Positions 5,101-6,526 of a stretch of DNA of 6,526 nt are shown in pieces. A program made the translations under genes and the position numbers. Position 1 is the first letter of the stretch, and each line of letters opens with the position of its first letter. Location: contig DAICYU010000243.1 in assembly GCA_027311485.1 (NCBI GenBank), positions 1 to 6,526 on the forward strand. The letters are read 5' to 3'. The notes below the pieces were generated by a model, which was not told the DNA's origin, searched no databases, and was given only the letters and a program-made list of their open reading frames with translations. The stretch is from Acetobacteraceae bacterium. Its GTDB lineage: Bacteria; Pseudomonadota; Alphaproteobacteria; Acetobacterales; Acetobacteraceae.

Positions 5101-5823
5101 ATGACACGCGTAGCACTCGTTACTGGTGGAACACGCGGCATCGGCGCGGCGATCAGCCAGGCGCTGAAGGCACAGGGACGGACGGTCATTGCCAGCTATG
5201 CATCGAATGATGCGGCGGCGGAAGCGTTCAAGACTGAACACGGCATTCCGGTCATCAAGTTCGACGTCGGCAAGTTCGAGGAATGTGAAGCCGCGGTTGC
5301 GAAGATCACCGCGGAGTATGGGCCGATCGAAATCCTGGTGAACAACGCCGGCATCACGCGGGATTCGACGCTGATGCGCATGCGGCGGGACATGTGGGAC
5401 TCGGTGCTGGATACCAACCTGGGCTCCTGCTTCAACCTGTGCAAACTGACGTTTGAGGGCATGCGCGAACGCAAGTTCGGCCGCGTGGTGAACATCGGCA
5501 GTATCAATGGCCAGGCCGGGCAGTACGGGCAGGTCAATTACGCTGCGGCGAAATCCGGTATTCATGGGTTCACCAAGGCGCTGGCGCAGGAAGGTGCGCG
5601 CTTCGGCATCACGGTGAATGCGATCGCGCCGGGCTATGTCGATACAGAAATGGTGCGGGCGGTGCCGGGTGAAGTGCTGCGCAAGATCGTCGCCAAGATC
5701 CCGGTCGGCCGCCTGGGCCATGCCGAGGACATTGCCCGCGGGGTTGCCTTCCTGACCGCGGACGACGCTGATTTCGTGACGGGATCAACGATTTCGATCA
5801 ACGGCGGCCAGCATATGTACTGA
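5101..5823 (+). CDS. phaB: Acetoacetyl-CoA reductase PhaB
   Basis: PhaB is a short-chain dehydrogenase/reductase that reduces acetoacetyl-CoA to (R)-3-hydroxybutyryl-CoA, normally with NADPH, supplying the monomer to PhaC. The 240 residues are close to the usual 240-246. The cofactor motif TGGTRGIG is at 8-15, with Arg12 as a likely NADPH phosphate contact, and NNAG at 81-84. The catalytic residues are Asn106, Ser134 (NIGSING), Tyr147 and Lys151 (NYAAAK). The PhaB hallmark NGQAGQYGQVNY (136-147) and PGYV with Tyr179 match the acetoacetyl-CoA pocket of the Cupriavidus enzyme with an offset of six; its Phe148 is replaced by Tyr142. This favours PhaB over FabG, which lacks the GQxGQ stretch. GGAGGG at 5091-5096 lies 4 bases before the ATG. 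The gene follows phaA by 107 bases across a terminator. Confidence 0.96.
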   Translation: MTRVALVTGGTRGIGAAISQALKAQGRTVIASYASNDAAAEAFKTEHGIPVIKFDVGKFEECEAAVAKITAEYGPIEILVNNAGITRDSTLMRMRRDMWDSVLDTNLGSCFNLCKLTFEGMRERKFGRVVNIGSINGQAGQYGQVNYAAAKSGIHGFTKALAQEGARFGITVNAIAPGYVDTEMVRAVPGEVLRKIVAKIPVGRLGHAEDIARGVAFLTADDADFVTGSTISINGGQHMY

Positions 5824-5839
5824 TCCGCGGCACGCGGAT
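5823..5839 (+). other. Hairpin overlapping the phaB stop codon
   Basis: ATCCGCG (5823-5829) and CGCGGAT (5833-5839) form a perfect 7-base-pair stem around a GCA loop, beginning at the last base of the phaB TGA. No T-run follows. It could protect the 3' end of the transcript or be one part of a non-canonical terminator together with the next two stems. Confidence 0.4.
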
Positions 5840-5850
5840 GATTGCCCATG

Positions 5851-5878
5851 GTCGTGGCGGTCGAAGGGCCGCCATGAC
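5851..5878 (+). terminator. Strong hairpin after phaB, possible terminator without T-run
   Basis: A 10-base-pair stem (5851-5860 with 5869-5878, one G-U pair) closes an 8-base loop. It is the second of three hairpins in tandem; the third is GGCTT (5879-5883) with AAGCC (5894-5898) around a 10-base loop. The downstream bases are not T-rich, so termination would have to be non-canonical or Rho-dependent. The remaining gap to 5995 shows no gene, only the ribosome binding site of the next one. Confidence 0.4.
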
Positions 5879-5980
5879 GGCTTCAGCGAAATAAAGCCTG
5901 GCTCGGGTGCTGGGCGTCGCAGGCGGGCGGGGCCGTGGACCTTTCCCATCGGCCGGTTCGGAGTCATCATTCCCGGAGGG

Positions 5981-5987
5981 AAGGAGG
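5981..5987 (+). promoter_or_regulatory. Ribosome binding site of the dioxygenase gene
   Basis: AAGGAGG is a near-perfect anti-16S match, 8 bases before the ATG at 5996, and fixes that start. A second GGAGGG sits at 5975-5980. Confidence 0.75.
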
Positions 5988-5995
5988 CTTCTGCC

Positions 5996-6526
5996 ATGAA
6001 TGCGCCACGCAACACGCAATACCGCCACCTGGACGTTCAGAAGATCGCCGGGTCACTCGGCGCCGAGGTCCGCGGGGTTGACCTGTCAAAGGATGTGCCG
6101 GAGGACGTCCTGGCGGAAATCCGCGCCGCCCTGCTGGACAATCTGGTGATCGCCATCCGCGACCAGGACATCACGCCGGCCCAGCAACTGGCCTTCGCCC
6201 GCCGCTGGGGGGAGATCCACCTGCACCCGTTCATGGTGGGGATGGAGGATTATCCGGAAATCCTGGCGATCATCAAACGCCCGACCGACAAGAAGAACTT
6301 CGGCGGGTCCTGGCATACGGACCAGATGTTTTCGCCGCAGCCGGCGATGGGAACGATGCTGTATGCCAAGGAAGTGCCGTCAGCCGGTGGCGATACGATC
6401 TTCACCAACCAGTACCTGGCCTATGAAAGCCTGTCGGACGGGATGAAGGCGATCGCGCAGCAGCTTCATACGGTGTGCGTCGGCGACAACTTCAAATCAG
6501 CCAACGGTGAGCCGCGGCAAAGTCGT
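5996..6526 (+). CDS. TauD/TfdA-family Fe(II)/2-oxoglutarate dioxygenase (3' end missing)
   Basis: The first 177 residues of a non-heme iron oxygenase are present; the family usually has about 270-300, so the gene continues past the window. These enzymes hydroxylate a substrate while decarboxylating 2-oxoglutarate to succinate. Visible marks are the N-terminal GSLGAEVRGVDLS (19-31), LVIAIRDQDITPAQQLAFARRWGE (50-73) with the usual conserved pattern, and the iron-binding HxD as His107 and Asp109 in GGSWHTDQMF, followed by GGDTIFTNQYLAYE. The distal iron-binding His and the 2-oxoglutarate Arg lie beyond the edge. Taurine is only one of many substrates in this family, and no sulfonate transporter is seen, so the substrate is open. 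It is 172 bases from phaB across three hairpins and probably a separate transcription unit. Confidence 0.93.
   Translation, partial: MNAPRNTQYRHLDVQKIAGSLGAEVRGVDLSKDVPEDVLAEIRAALLDNLVIAIRDQDITPAQQLAFARRWGEIHLHPFMVGMEDYPEILAIIKRPTDKKNFGGSWHTDQMFSPQPAMGTMLYAKEVPSAGGDTIFTNQYLAYESLSDGMKAIAQQLHTVCVGDNFKSANGEPRQSR

Noticed and set aside
3731..5116. Long minus-strand ORF (461 codons) opposite phaA
   Set aside because: It mirrors phaA in GC-rich DNA, has biased composition rich in His, Gln, Arg and Ala, shows no domain I recognise, and phaA on the other strand is certain.
4477..5721. Minus-strand ORF (414 codons) spanning phaA, the terminator and phaB
   Set aside because: It crosses two well-supported genes and an intrinsic terminator and shows no recognisable motif; it is a shadow of the high third-position GC.
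5101..5823. phaB gene as FabG (3-oxoacyl-ACP reductase)
   Set aside because: The fold is shared, but the NGQxGQYGQVNY stretch and the position after phaA point to acetoacetyl-CoA reductase.

Overview
The window is a GC-rich, almost fully plus-strand bacterial segment. It is built around polyhydroxyalkanoate (PHA) synthesis. Third codon positions are nearly all G or C, Shine-Dalgarno sites are strong, and the synthase resembles a compact alphaproteobacterial type. Together these suggest an alphaproteobacterium, perhaps Rhodospirillales/Acetobacteraceae. This is an inference from protein style; no rRNA or other marker gene is present.

Layout: (1) bases 79-549 encode a small tryptophan-rich protein with a C-terminal coiled coil, probably a PhaE/PhaR-like synthase partner. 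It overlaps, out of frame by about 200 bases, the PHA synthase gene phaC (347-1600). (2) After a 135-base gap with two inverted repeats comes a polytopic membrane acyltransferase of the acyltransferase-3/OafA family (1736-2905). (3) A type II haloacid-dehalogenase-like HAD hydrolase follows (3011-3724). (4) After a leader rich in inverted repeats comes phaA (3821-4993, acetyl-CoA acetyltransferase). (5) A well-formed intrinsic terminator separates phaA from phaB (5101-5823, acetoacetyl-CoA reductase). (6) After a 172-base gap with three consecutive hairpins, a TauD/TfdA-family dioxygenase begins at 5996 and runs off the right edge.

How the genes fit together: PhaA condenses two acetyl-CoA to acetoacetyl-CoA, PhaB reduces it with NADPH to (R)-3-hydroxybutyryl-CoA, and PhaC, probably with its small partner, polymerises that to poly(3-hydroxybutyrate). 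All three steps of the short-chain pathway are therefore in about 5.8 kb, but the polymerase and the precursor genes are separated by two genes with no obvious role in PHA. The acyltransferase, HAD hydrolase and dioxygenase look like neighbours rather than pathway members.

I did not find a clearly new biological system. The points most worth a second look are the dual-coding overlap at the start of phaC, the nested inverted repeats upstream of phaA, and the terminator that splits phaA from phaB. No rRNA, tRNA, insertion sequence or CRISPR array was seen. There is no gene-free stretch longer than 300 bases.
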